64,000 nucleotides of DNA from Paratinospora sagittata (GCA_035771175.1 CM069589.1:31917701-31981700), one strand, 5' to 3'. Numbered from the stretch's first letter, positions 23,131 through 35,927 are shown. Notes: generated by a model not told the origin, from the letters alone. Numbers and translations: made by a program.

Positions 23131-25790
23131 ACCACTTGATAAGCTTGTCAAGTCTTGACAAAATGTATTAGAACATGGTTCCTTCTTGTTTACAAACACT
23201 TAATATGATTGTAAACATTAATGTGTGAAATTTAGAAGTGCTTCCAATGATATCTTTGAATACGTATATGTTATAGCATTGTGCATTTGCATTTTTAATA
23301 TAAAAGTTACTCTTTTATTTGTTTGAGCAATCAACTTCTTTTATTACTGCCTTATTTTAGCTTTCTCTTATAGATATGGTTTTTCTTTTATTGTGCGTTC
23401 TTTAAGGAAAGCATCATTTCTTATCTTATATAAAGCAACCAATAGAGACATGAATAGGGGTTTCTTCCCATCTTTGGATAGGAAAGAAATAAAGACATAT
23501 TCAACTCTTGGATAGAGACCTTGAATGCTTACAGGTCTTAAAACAACCCAACATTAACTTAGAATCCACACTCATGTGTACGAGAATCTCTTTAATTTTA
23601 CTATAGGTCAAGATTCTCTTTTTCCTCAATCATTGTTCAGTTTAGTTTAAACCCTTCTTTTCTTTTCTTTAAAAAATAAAAATAAAAATTGTGCAGTTCT
23701 TAGATTTAATGGGAGACATAGCCTTCTTCCAAATCTTTTTATGTATATTACCATACTACAGAGACATGATTTGTATCCAATCCAAGTATAAAATGTTCCC
23801 TGATAATTAATTGAACCGAGTTGAAGAGAAGCGAGACATTTACTATAAATTATGATGTTGAAAAGTATTTTAATAACACATTTATACAAAAATATTATTG
23901 ATGATATGAAGTAAATGGTAGAAAATGGTCTATTTTTATGGTTTCCTCATTGATGATGTATAGCAAGGCTATAAAAAATGTTACATCAAATAGTCTTAAA
24001 TAGTATTTTATTTAAATTAAATAGTATTCCACGAGTACCTTTTAATCTTTGCTTTCTTGAATTATGCTTTCATTCAATTTTATTGCATACAGTTCTATTC
24101 GTTGGCAGTTGTTCACTATTATTTCTTTTGATTGCCTAATTGTTAGGTCTATTATATTTTAGGCTATTAAAAAAGAATATTCCCCTTTTACTCACTTCTA
24201 AATTATTGTGAAGATTTTTACAACCAAATAAAAATTTACGAGAATCACCAACAATTAAATTTCTAGAATCAATGTAATGATTTTTTTTTTTTAAACTCTT
24301 AATTGATCTGATTTTTTTGGATATGGTTTTCGCCTTTGTTTCAGTTTTATAAGTAACTTTCAATCTTGTTTTCTTTCATTATGCTTTGGTGCTGCCTATA
24401 TTTTTTTTTGGCTTCAGTAACTAATATAGCGCGTTGCATTGTTGAAGGACTGTCTTAGTAGATTATCTTTGTTTATGTACTATTACAAGTACCTTTAAAC
24501 CTTTGTTTTTTTTCATTATGTTTTCGTTCTACTAAATTTCACACAAACTATAATTTTAGGAATTATTAACTATTATTTGTTTCCCTCTCATGTTAACAAC
24601 GTTTATCTATTAGTTCGGTTAGTAATTCTTGGAAATTACTCAATTTTTCTTCTTCTTAATTATCATTCTTATTCGTTTATGAACGATGAGCCATATTATT
24701 AAAAAAATTAATACCATTTAATTTTTTTTTTGAAAGGACCATTTAAAATTAAGAATTGAAAACCAGTCCCGAAAACTAAAGATGAAAAAAATACTAATAA
24801 AATATTATTTTTTGAAAAATAAAAAAACTTATAATCACGCATAATACACGTGTACTCTGACATGTAACTATAATAAAAATGTAATATTTACTTGGCAGGT
24901 GTCTACAAATACTGTTTAAGAGAATTAATTCCTTCAATGAATGTTAGAAATATCCTATCATTCCATGGCTTAAACAATTTAATATTACTTCACAGCCCAA
25001 ATCTTCTAATTTTGGTAAAATTCATATTCTTAAATGGCTAAGATTGTTTATAACTTCGCTAACAACGCACAATTTCCCTAGAAGAAAATAAACAAAGTAC
25101 GTGCGTACAACGTAACATCTTCTAGAAGAAAAAGACACGCAAATCCCAAAAGCTGAATGCCCTTCAAAGCTTTTCCATCTTTACCTTTTTGTACAAAGCA
25201 TACATATCAAGAATTTCGCTGTAATCTTTGATCTTTGGACTTATTCGAGAACGTTCTAATATATATATATAACTTAGGATCACTGAGTAATACTCTACTG
25301 TTAATTAATTAGCCATCACTACCTATTTTTGGGTACATATGTCCTGATACAACTAATATGAATTAGCTAATAAATTAACAATGACTCAACATTCGAACTC
25401 TACATTATATATTATATATAAATTATAATATAAGAGAACACGTGTCCCTAAGATGACTCATCAGAGTTGTCACTAATCACAAATTTAAATCACCCATAAC
25501 CAGAAATATATTGAAACCTAGAAGCTTCATTTTACCATTTAAATAAACATCATTAGCGATTAAATATCTCCAAAGCATGCGTTTGAGCAGAATTTTAAAT
25601 GAACAAGTGTTATAGAGTCATTGGTTCACAAGCCCTTTTCAGGAGAACATCAACAACCCACTTTTGTTACACAGCTTCATAAGGAATATTCATTATTATT
25701 AGCACTTTGCTAGCTTGAGAGGTGCTAGAGCCAGCAGACAGAATGCCGTTACAAAGATTACTGGCACAGTTACAATCTCCATTTTTATTG
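23131..25790. other. AT-rich upstream region of the MYB gene, no gene seen
   Basis: The stretch is low in recognisable repeats and rich in T and A runs. No ORF has a recognisable product. Two CACGTG G-boxes occur at 24847-24852 and 25439-25444. The second sits in AACACGTGTCC, which fits an ABA-response element. Whether either acts on the MYB gene is unknown. Confidence 0.5.
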
Positions 25791-25799
25791 TATATAAAT
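25791..25799 (+). promoter_or_regulatory. Candidate TATA box of the MYB gene
   Basis: TATATAAAT lies about 300 bp before the preferred start codon and about 200 bp before the next in-frame ATG upstream (25988). It is the best core-promoter match there, but the region is AT-rich. Confidence 0.4.
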
Positions 25800-26089
25800 A
25801 ATATCAATCTATGATCATGTCATTGCACACTTGGCCAGTAATTATTAGAGCAAAGGAGCAAGCTCATGTACGGAACCCAAACAAATAGATCTTATGGAAG
25901 ATCGATCATAGATTTTCATCATGAGATCATCCTTGAATAATATTAGTTTGATGAAGGTGGTATTGGAAAGGGACATTATTAATTGAGATGACGATGTCAT
26001 CAGTCATGGCAGCATATACATATAAATATAGAGAGATGGAACTTGTGTTGTATGTCACACAAGTAGGAGACATTCATTATAGTGGAAAA

Positions 26090-27178
26090 ATGGTTGGGTT
26101 GAGTGGTTGGGGAGTTTCGGAGCAAGGATGGAGAAAGGGTCCTTGGACTACTGAAGAAGATAAACTGCTAAGTGATTATGTTACTTTACATGGGGAAGGC
26201 AGATGGAGCTCTGTAGCTAGATATGCAGGTATATATTTAGTCACATACTTAATTTCACACAGGTTCATTTCCTGTTGAATTTACTGAATTAAATTCAGTT
26301 AATAAACGCTAGCTTTAATGTTTGTAATGGCTTAGAAAGAAGTGGGTTTTTTTTTAATTATTATTATATATTATTATAAACCAAGCTTGTGGCTCTATAA
26401 ATTAATAGACCAATTTTTTTTGGTGGTTAATTAATTCAGGGTTGAATAGGAGTGGAAAAAGCTGCAGGTTAAGGTGGGTGAATTACCTTAGGCCTGGGCT
26501 TAAGAGAGGTCAATTAACTCCTCAGGAGGAAGGAATTATCATAGAGTTGCATGCCTTGTGGGGGAACAAGTAAGTTGATCAATTATATGATGACCAACAT
26601 TTGTTTTGCATATATAATTTGTATTTGGATTTTCCTTAATTTAATGTTTTTTCTGTGAATAAATGAAGTTCTAACAAATAACATGAAAAGCCAGATGGTC
26701 GGCAATTGCAAGATGCTTGCCTGGAAGGACGGACAATGAAATTAAGAATTACTGGAGAACTCATTTCAAGAACAAAGCCAAAGCATCATTGTTGAATGAA
26801 GAGAAGCCTAAAACCAAGTGTATGAGACGGGAACTACTAAAGCAAAAGCAACAAGAAGAACAACAGCAGCAGCAATTCGACTTGAAAAGTGCCCATACTC
26901 AAGTAGAAGAGAGTACTGAATATAAAGTATCTTTGAGTACGATCGGTAGGCAAGACATGGCATTTAGTTATATGCATCCCATCAACTTGGACGACTACCA
27001 ATATCTCCCTAATACAGTGTTTCCGGATGGTGCTTCCTCTTCTGATTCGGTAGGAGATCATGACGGCTTATGGGGTGGCTTATGGAACTTGGATGACGTT
27101 TGTGCCCAATTCAATCATCCATTTCTCAACAACAACAAGCTTAGTGATCAAAATCAATTTGCCCCTTCGTTTACTTAG
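26090..27178 (+). CDS. R2R3-MYB transcription factor, three exons
   Basis: Exons are 26090-26228, 26440-26569 and 26695-27178 (753 nt, 250 residues). Introns start GT and end AG at the two classic R2R3-MYB positions: after the codon start of Gly47, and within Lys90. R2 has Trp 19, 39 and 59; R3 has Leu72 in place of the first Trp, then Trp91 and Trp110. Both repeats are complete and include SGKSCRLRW with Cys55. It should be a nuclear DNA-binding regulator. The bHLH-contact signature of R3 is not met, since ELHAL has Leu where Arg/Lys is needed. A Gln-rich run lies at 139-150 and an acidic, Trp-containing tail ([12 protein letters not shown]) near the C-terminus. By memory it resembles the MYB27/MYB48/MYB59 branch more than others; I do not assign a name. 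An in-frame ATG at 25988 would add 34 residues. I prefer 26090 because related proteins start shortly before GWRKGPW. It looks intact and is the only host gene seen. Confidence 0.92.
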
Positions 27179-27268
27179 GCAGTTCAAATTAATGATGTAG
27201 CCATTATATTGAGCCTTTGTTTAAGGTTCCTAACTTTGCTGTAGTACTTCTTCGTAAGGTCCTGGTCC

Positions 27269-27274
27269 AATAAA
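27269..27274 (+). terminator. Polyadenylation signal of the MYB gene
   Basis: AATAAA lies 91 bp after the stop codon; another AATAAA follows near 27375. Both are at reasonable distances for a plant 3' UTR. Confidence 0.5.
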
Positions 27275-27540
27275 TTTGGTAATTAAAAATAGAGCTGTCA
27301 TGTGTGTGGGGGGTCTAGCATTATATATTTTTACTATGGACTCCCGAATATTGATCTCTCATTTGTTCTAGTGAATAAACCTATATGTTACTTTTTCAAC
27401 ATGAATGTCATTGTTACTTAAAATCTGCCATCACAATGCAATAGTACTCATTATATAATGTAATTGGCATGTAGAAAAGACGGGGGCTTATTGATTTTTC
27501 TTTTCTTTCAATTTTTATTTTTATTTTCTTGTAATAGTAT
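27275..27540. other. 3' flank of the MYB gene
   Basis: AT-rich text with no ORF or repeat recognised, running up to the start of retrotransposon G (TGTTGG at 27541). Confidence 0.5.
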
Positions 27541-28764
27541 TGTTGGTGCAGAGTCTGACAAACACTAGGTAGATGAACACGTATAGGAGATGATCGTATC
27601 TAAAAGTATGAACTCTTCGGTTCCGGCAAGGGTTTATTAGCTAGATCTGAGAAGAAGAGAGAAAGAAATAGGGTTATCGTAAAGAACATCGGTGTGGTGC
27701 CGGTCAAAGACGCTTCGATGCCTAAGTTAGAGCTTGTTCAAGACTATAGCAATAACTCTTGTAGAAAGTTGTTCGTACCTTATGAGGAGGGTTGTAGGTC
27801 TTATTTATAGAGGAGGTCCTCTGGCCGGAGTAGCTAGTTGCCCAGTAGGCATGGTGCCACGTGTCGTCTCGTTGTTGGTGGAAATGAGTTGGATGAGCTC
27901 ATCTATTTCGGGTTGATAGGATCGGATGATCCTCATTTTCCTGGTTCGTTTTGGAGAATGAGTCTCATTTCGTCTCTATGTTAAAGTTCGTGTTTGACAC
28001 GTACAACTTTTCTGATTTCTCGGGATATGGCGTGCTAGGGAAGACTTCCTAATCTTCTTTATTCCATATGGAATGATCAGCTCGGCTCAAGGCCGACTTG
28101 TCCGCAATGAATTGAATTGTGTTGAGCTTGGCTGGGCCGAGCTGACGCAACCATCGTGTTTTCGGGATTTTCTTAAATGTCATCTCGCTAGGTCGGCTCT
28201 GACGGTTTTTCCATGGTTGAGCCAAATCTAGTCCTGCCGAGCTGATCTGGCGGTTGTATCATCGCACACGACTTTTACCCTGCCACCTTGGCTCGTCAGT
28301 TTCTTCACGTGGCTTATGTTTTCTGTAACACCAGGTCAGCTCCGCTGAAATCCAGGTTAGCTCATAACCTAGTTGCCCATCCAACATTAAGCCCCAAAGC
28401 CTTTTTGCCCTAGTTGGGGTGAAAGGCATACCTTCATCTTTGATTTTCCTCGAAATTCGTTAACTTGAATCGTACTGCTAACAGTCACGTCGGTTTATTT
28501 GCTCAGGTCGGAGCCATTGGATTCTCCTCAAGGTCCGCGTCGTTTTACCTCTAACGACTCTAAATCGAGAAGGTCCTTCTATATATAGTGGTTCCCACTC
28601 ATTTGACCTTTACCATTCCAAAGTTTCTCTACCAGCTTGAGATTTGGCCAGCTCGTTCTTGTTCCAGTTCGGACATTTCAACATTTTGCTCTTGATTTCT
28701 GCTCGGCATTTTCCCTGCTCGATATTCTTCCTACTCTCATTCCTCTTTAATTTATTTAGTATTT

Positions 28765-29324
28765 ATGGCTTTCATGGAAGATTTTCTAGCATACTTGGCG
28801 GAATCTTCACTAAGTGGAGATGACGCCGAGCAGCCGCTTCGTGATGAGGGAGTGGCTGCTCACCCATTAGAGGAGAAAAAGGCTGAGGGCGTCGAGATCC
28901 TTAGCCAAGGTGATGTCGCCCTCAACCGCTGCTCTGCTCGGGACCGAGCTCACAGTGAGAGGGTCCCAGATGAGCCGAGCACGTTCGATCGCCAAACCGA
29001 GAAGGCTTCCGCGGACGATGAAGTGATCGAAGTTGAGTCTGAGTCCGAGACCGAGTCGAATAAGGGTGTAGCTGAGGTGGGTCCTTCTTTTTTTGTTGAT
29101 GAGTTCTCTTCCTCCATCACTAAAGACCATCTTGCTTATTTGAGGGCTCTGCTCGGCATTCCACCTTTTTTCCATATGTGTGTTCCCCGGCGCAGCAACA
29201 GATCGAGCTGCCCTAAAAAAGTTTAGGTAACGTTTTATACCAGCTTGTTTAAGTACAGGGACACTCTTCCTTTACCCATCCAAGGTCGTCTACCGCCTTT
29301 CTGCCAACCTAAGTGTTGCCCCAA
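28765..29324 (+). pseudogene. PF04195-like retrotransposon ORF, first part
   Basis: The ATG at 28765 starts MAFMEDFLAYLAESSLSGDD, an acidic, Glu/Ser-rich N-terminus of about 115 residues. The block ITKDHLAYLRALLGIPPFFH then leads into the 'putative gypsy-type transposon' domain (PF04195 type). The frame ends at TAG 29224-29226. The domain text (FIPACLSTGTLFLYPSK) goes on in the next frame from about 29234 to 29324, where element F is inserted. It continues at 39864. Proteins of this kind sit in the gag position of plant gypsy-type elements; their function is not established. Confidence 0.65.
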
Positions 29325-32300
29325 TGATGAAGTCACAATTTTGCATATTTTTACCCCTATTTTTAGTACTTTTAGGTTAGAAAATAAAATTAAAGGATAA
29401 AAAATAGAAAAAAAAAATAAAAATCTCTTTACATCAGATTTTAGATTTTTAGGTCATTTTTAGGCTACTTTAATAATGCATTTTTAATTTTAATTTTAAT
29501 TTTCTTTTAATAAGGTCATTGAGCTTTTATTTATTTTTGAGTATGTTGGTGTCTCACTTGGTCTTCAAGTATTTTTTTAGATATTTTCAGGATCAAAGGA
29601 TGAGATTGCATATTTTAGGAAGATCCACACCACATATCTATATGGACCAGATGTGGAGAAGCCTAGGCGTTGGATCCAACAAGGCTTAAATGATCAATCC
29701 GAGTCTGTTTGATTGGATTTTAATCAACTTAAAGATTTTGAAAGAAGGGGCCCACATGGTTGCAATCTTTGATGAAGATCTAATTGAGCTCATATCAACC
29801 CATTTATGGAAGAAAAAGAGGTCACACATCTCAAAAAGAAGAAAAAGGAATTTTCTCCACATATGGGCACAATCTTCTTCTTATTTTCTTGATTGGAAAT
29901 TTTTTTTTACGTAATTTAGAAAATGTCTATTTTTAGAGGATATTTTTTAGAGAATAATAAGTGGTGGATGCATTTTTGTTTTTGGAAATCAAGAGGTGGC
30001 ACATCTATAAATAGGGTTAAATTTCAAGAGAATGGATCGAATCTCTACTCTCATTTTCATATTTATTTTTCGGTAAGATTTACTTTTAGTTGTTCATTCA
30101 AGTATTGGGTAAGGTGACATTGCCCAAAGATTTAGAGTTTTATAAGTTTTTCTTTATTTTTTTTAATGAAGTTCTTTTGTTTCTAGTATCTCTTGTTTCT
30201 TTATCTATTTCTTTCTGTTATTACTTGTTATTTAATGCTTTCTTTCTTTATTTCTTTACTTTATTTTGTTTTCAAGTTAATTTAAATTCAGTTGTAGTTT
30301 ATTCTTTTTATTTATTTATTAGTTGCTTTCATGTCCAGGATGTTCGAAATCAAATTATTGTTTTTCTTTGACTTATATAGTATATAATGTTTTAATTTAT
30401 TTTCTAAAAATTCTGGAGTGATTATGTGACGCCCCGAAAATTATTTCATCTAGCCCATAACCCAATTGTATTTTGCCCAAACTCTATGTGTTGCCTTGAT
30501 ATGTTTGGTGTTTGTTTGATGATTGTTTAATGTTTGTATAGTTAATGCTTGATAATGTATATAAATATATGTATCATAAATTGTATATGAGTCATGTTAA
30601 ATTAAAGTTTAATGCATATGTTATTATTTATGCATGGGCTCATTAAACCATGAATTGATATGGGTTAGGATTGATGGAATAAAAGGATAAATGAAATTGA
30701 AGATTTGGTGTATTAAATGGATTGGACATTTAAAATACATGTGGTTGGTATGGGTAGTATGAGACCAACACATGTGAAGGTTGGTGCATGAAAGTGGACA
30801 AGTGTCCAATGCCCACTTGTCTTCTTCAAGGAAGTGCTAGAATGAGTGGAGGGAACCAAGGAGAGGAAAACAAGGAGAGAATCAAGGAGAGAATCAAGGA
30901 GGGAATCAAGGAAGTGCTAGAAAGAGGTGAGTGGAGAGAAAAGAAAGAAGAAGAGAAAGAAAAGAAGAGAAAAGAAAGAAGAAGAGAAAGAAAAGAAGAG
31001 AAAGGAAAGAAGAAGAGAAAGAAGGAGAGAGTTGCAGGAGTAAGAACCCTGCGAGATTTTCATCAAAGAAGTGGATCTTTGGAATTTACGGTCAGATTGA
31101 GCTCAAATTTTGTCAGCACGTTCGTAGCTTATGGTTCTTCATTCTGGTCGGTGGAGATCTTGATCAGAGGTTTCTTCTGAGAGATCTAACCTCTCAAACA
31201 AAGCTGGCCGGAAAGTCTGGATTTCTCGCACTGTTTCGCTCAAACTTATAGATCTCCTAAATCTACCGTTAGATGGTTATCAAATTTGGGTATGTAGTTT
31301 ATAACTGATATTTATACATTCTGAACGGTGGAGATCGTAATTAGAAGCTTGTGCTAAGAGATATAACCTCTGAAACAAAGCTGGTCGGAATTTCTGGGTT
31401 TCTCGTTCCGTTTCGGTAAAACTTGTAGATCTCCTCAACGTACCGTTGGATGGATATCAAATTTGAGTATGTAGTTTACAACAGATATTTCTGTATTCTG
31501 AACGGTGGAAATATTTATACGTTAATTATTTTGTGTGATATAGCCATCTGAGTTTGGGTATTTGCAGCAGGAAAGGAGAAACTGTCTGATTAGACACTTG
31601 CTCATCAAAGATACATATCTTTTCGGTCCACCGTTGGATTGGACTGATATTTGGACAGAAGGTTTGTTTCTTCACATACTTCAATCTGTACGGTTGATTT
31701 TGTGATTACATATTTCTGTTGGTAGATTGATACATCTGAACAGAATAATACATGTGAAGAATTGGTAGGGTTGTTTGTATTAGACCTACATTTAGAATAT
31801 GAACTTAGACCTTTCCAAATAGCTTGCATGTCAACTATGTTGACCTAGTTGCCATTGTTGATGAACCCATGATGCAAAATCAGTGATATACATGGCTGAA
31901 CATGGTGACCTAGTGTAAATAGACAATAGGGCCTAAGTATGGAAAATTTCATATTTTAGGGCTTTTGATGCTTTTGGCCTAGAATCATTGAATTGATGCA
32001 ACTTATGTTTAATTAAGCATGATTAGGGTTGATTATGCTACTGATTTGGTGGTTGTGACCATATCATGGGTTAGGCCTACTTGTGATCAAGTGACCCAAA
32101 TTTGGACATGTTTATGCCTAAGGAATTGAAAATCAGTATTTTTGATTAATAGAATGGTTTATGAATGAGAACTATGCATTAGAGGCCTAAGTCATGTGAT
32201 TTGAGTTGAATGATGGGATTAAATGAGATTTAGGCCTATTAATTATATGTGGGCTGATTTAGGGTTGATTTGTAATGTCTATGTAATTGAGCATAGAAAT

Positions 32301-33514
32301 TGATGTATGGTAGGATATTGATGTATGTTTCAGGATCTTGATTGGGTTGATTCGGTTTGGTGGTCGTGTGTGATTAAATACTCTCGCGAGGCTTGGTTGT
32401 GAGTAGGCTTCACTTATGATTATATCATTTATGTCATCATATCCCTTATATATATTGTATGTTGAAAGCATGAATGTGTTCTAATGTTTTGAATGATGCA
32501 TTGATTTGAGAAAACCTTATGACTTTGGTTGGGCCCATCTATCTGGCTAATAGGGGGACTTGACCTTGTCATAGGAGGGTTTTAAGAAGGAAATGATTGG
32601 GATCAACGGCACGGTGAAATAGACGTGGACTAGTAACCCAAGTAAACATGATTGGGATCAACGGCACGGTGAAATAGACGTGGACTAGTAACCCAAGGCA
32701 TGTGGAATGTGGATCCAAATTGATAAACTTTTACTTGCATCGAACTTATTATAAATGCTTGATATCTATATGTTATGAGCTTTTAATCATGCTACACATT
32801 GACATGCATACATGGTTTTTATTGATGAGTATTGATAACATATTTGAATTCTATTCACTGGGCATCGTTGGCTCACCCTCATTTTCCTCTTTCAGGTCCT
32901 TCTGTCCCGAATAAGGGCAAGGGAGTTGTCATATCTTGAGGGCCTTGCCTGCGAGAGAATCCAAGTCCTCTATGTGAGTTGAGAGGCATTTTGATTGAAT
33001 TGTGTTTTATATTATGAAGTATTATATTTTGGATTATGTAATTATAATACTTACCACATTTTAGTATGGGTGAGTTGGGACTTGCTAGATAGACCATGTG
33101 GGCACATGACGGTTTTTTTTTGTACCCACAATTTTGGACTTTATGTGTATGTCAATTTTTAATGGACTGTAGGAATTATGATTTTATTTATGGTTCATTT
33201 TTATGGATTATCTCGTCTTTGATGATTAATACAGTGGGTAGTTTTGTTTAGTACCTTTTGATATTATGTCGTTGTTTGAGATAAGGCTCGTAGGGTCTCA
33301 ACCACCTCACGGGAGTTGAGGAGTGGTCGGAGATGCCTACGCCGGGCGTCCCGCCCCGGCATTCCGCATGCCATTCCCTGTGGGGTTGGTGGTCCGGGGC
33401 GCGGGGTCGCCACAGATTAGCTCAATCCTTGTGGATCGACCTTGTTTAGTGCTACAACTCACCTTGTGCACTTGCAAATATTGTTTTTATTGATCTATTC
33501 AAAAGATCACATCA
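29325..33514 (+). repeat. Element F 5' LTR, interrupted
   Basis: It begins TGATGAAGTCACAATTTTGC and ends GATCACATCA. Leaving out the solo LTR 30425-33414 and one GATTA, it is about 1195 bp, against 1185 bp for the 3' LTR. The two are very alike by eye, which suggests a fairly recent insertion. Confidence 0.85.
30425..33414 (+). mobile_element. Solo gypsy-type LTR (2990 bp) nested in F's 5' LTR
   Basis: It begins TGTGACGCCCCG and ends GGGTCGCCACA between perfect GATTA copies (30420-30424 and 33415-33419). A purine tract (30840-31040) gives spurious Lys/Glu-rich ORFs. A 54-bp direct repeat lies at 32594-32697. The last 60 bp are GC-rich (CCGGGCGTCCCGCCCCGGC). The reverse-oriented copy at 58850-61496 is the same family. 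It has no coding region. Confidence 0.9.
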
Positions 33515-33520
33515 AGATTT

Positions 33521-33538
33521 TGGTGTCGTTGCAGGGGA
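33521..33538 (+). promoter_or_regulatory. Primer-binding site of element F
   Basis: TGGTGTCGTTGCAGGGGA, six bases after the LTR end, is close to TGGCGCCGTTGCCGGGGA, the tRNA-Asp-type site well known from Athila/Tat elements. Two of the three differences are C-to-T or C-to-A changes. Confidence 0.7.
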
Positions 33539-34517
33539 TTGGTGCTAAATCACTTTATTTTTTAAAAAATTTTAAATTAATTAGTTACATGCTTTATATG
33601 ATCAAAAATCATTTAGATTTAGGATTTCCTATTTTTGCTCATATAGAAATAAAATCTTAATATTAGAATATGCATAATAAGGTTTTGCATCATACTTTGT
33701 TTGGAAACATTTTTTGGAGGCTATACATTTTCATAATTGGTTAGTAAAGGGCATGACCCCAATCAAGATCAAGAGTGGATTTCATCACCACACTTGGCCC
33801 GAAATTGGATTAATCATCTCTTATGCGCTCACCTTAGCCCGTCTCTACGCTTAATTAAAATGAAGTATGAACTTAATCATTTAGGGTTTGAGCTCATTTG
33901 TGAGGATTCATTATAGGTTGCACCAATTTTGCTTGATTGGTTTAGTTTATTCTAGGAAGCCTTGTCCCAGGTAACATTAAATTGTGAAAGGGAGGCAGCT
34001 TTGTTGTTCTAGGAGTCGGGTATTTAAGAGGACCTTGTGCCCCACCCCACCACCTAGAGGCTCACCTAGGTTTACTAAGCTAAGAAACCGGATTGGAGGC
34101 CTATGAGATACGCTCTAAGATCTGTCTAGGTCTTAGAAAATTCACCCATGTAAATTATTTATTTATTTTTGGACGTGTGCTAGATTTCCTTAGGATTTGT
34201 TTTTTAGTTGATTGTGTGTCTTCTTGTGTAGTCTAGATTTAGGTTAAAAAAATACAAAAAAATAAAAATAAAAAAATCAATACAAAACAAATTAAATACA
34301 AAAAAGTTAGAAAAACATAAAAATTAAAAAGTTAAAAAGTTAAAAATAAAATAAAATAAAAAATTGAAATGCAAATGTACTATTAATGGTTATGGACCCA
34401 TCACTGAACCTGTATATGAATGTTTGTTCTATATGTTCAAACCCAAACCATCATACTGACATTGCCCATTTAATGTAGCCTATCCTCAATACGTATGGGA
34501 TCAGACCACTACACAGA
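33539..34517 (+). other. 5' internal leader of element F
   Basis: No gene is seen. The text around 33950-34150 (splicing/leader-like) is followed by an A-rich low-complexity run at 34240-34375. Confidence 0.4.
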
Positions 34518-35227
34518 ATGCACATAATTGAGACCTTAGCTATAATAAATTTTCTAAGACCTATTCTCATGATTATGCTAGTGACCCAAATTTATATTGG
34601 ACTGAAGGCTCACATTTTGGGCGTTCATTTAATGATCCCCTACCACAACTCTCTCCTCATTATTTCTCGTAATCAATATTGCCTTGTGAGTTGTCTCAAC
34701 AATATTCAGAGTCATCTTTGGAAGAGACCCTACATTTATTTATGCAAGGTACTCTTCAATCTCAAATTGCAACTGAAGAATTTCGGATTGCAACAGAGCA
34801 TTTTTGTAATGAGATTGAATCAATATTGCCCTGTGAGTTGTCTCAACAACATTCAAAGTCATCTTTGGAAGAGACCCTACATATATTTATGCATAACACT
34901 GAGTAATTTCGCATTGAAACCGAACAATCTTTGGAAAAACTAACAACACATGTAGGTCAAATAATTGATGCTCTTCATGAAGAGGAGGAGAGTAATTTTT
35001 TTAGTCAGCCTGATCCTTATTTAGAGGATCACTATGAACCTGCCTCAAATCCAAATTTTAAGTTAACATATGAGGAGGTTATCATTAATAAGGAAGGTTT
35101 TATTATAAATTCTAAAAACCTGGAGAAGGAAACCAATGAAATACAAATAGGTAACACCAAGGAAGACCACGTGTCAAGTTCCCTTAAGCGCCAAAGTGTG
35201 GAAACCCTTGTGTGCCTAAATTATTAG
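34518..35227 (+). pseudogene. Gag-like remnant of element F with in-frame 49-codon repeat
   Basis: Two frames together give a helical, Glu-rich protein. The block PCELSQQYSESSLEETLHLFM recurs 147 bp (49 codons) downstream as PCELSQQHSKSSLEETLHIFM. Then LEKLTTHVGQIIDALHEEEES resembles the linker after the capsid in gypsy gag proteins (the 'LE.QVGQ.A..L' text). A TAA near 34905 and a frame change interrupt it. The final part (34931-35226) is open. No zinc knuckle and no enzyme follow. Function is inferred only from position and this one motif. Confidence 0.5.
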
Positions 35228-35927
35228 TTCCTTAGGTCAAATATGTCTTTATTCAGGTTGAATTGAGTGAACCCATTGATTTCATATTTTATTTGCAACT
35301 TGTTTTGAATTTCATTGATGACATAGTTATCATTCGGGATCATGTTCACCACAAAAAATTATTTTATCTCAGACATGATAGTATATTCATCATTTATTTG
35401 GTAGTCCCCAAAAGCTCAAAATTTTTTATTTTTAGAATAAGGGACTATGAACTAACTGGATGACCAGGGCGGCCTCCTGATTGACCTTATTTGTAGGTTA
35501 GGTTACCCCTCCATATTTTTTTTTTGTTAGAGTAAAATAAAACAAAAAAAAGAAGATTTCTTTTTTTAAAGTGTTTAGGGTGTTCACTTGTATAAGCTTG
35601 TTGAATTAAGTGAAAATTGTTTATTCAAGGCAAATGGTGATGAATGTGTTGATTGACCCATCTAGTGAAATGGACAGGAGTACGAATCTGAGTCATGTGA
35701 TTGAAAACTCCTTAATTTGCACTCACATCTGGCTAGGCCTAGAATTAGATTTTTAATCCTCACCAAAGTGGACTTCCTCAAGCCATGGGGTATAAGATTA
35801 GATTGTCTTAAGAACTGCTTTGTTATCTTCATAAGCAATATAATATATATGTATGTATATATATAAATAATAGGCAACAAAAGTGTTCCATATTTCTAGT
35901 AAAAAAAATAAAAAATAAAAGGAAAAG

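Noticed and set aside
27541..28387. Complete 847-bp LTR of element G (TGTTGG ... ATCCAACA)
   Set aside because: The ends look right, but the likely TATA box lies outside at 28580 and no primer-binding site follows, so the boundary is not reported as a feature.
29690..30371. ORFs in the F LTR (for example 29690-29914 and 39028-39234)
   Set aside because: Both LTRs carry the same AT-rich text; there is no domain and no start context, and the frames differ in length between the LTRs.
30788..31251. Lys/Glu/Arg-rich ORFs of 106 and 130 codons
   Set aside because: They come from a GA-rich simple-sequence tract inside a solo LTR, open in more than one frame.
32879..33097. Antisense ORF shared with 58802-59074 (ends TTPLPLF.TEGPERGK)
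   Set aside because: Both lie in copies of the same LTR and the likeness is explained by recent common descent; there is no start context, domain or codon evidence.
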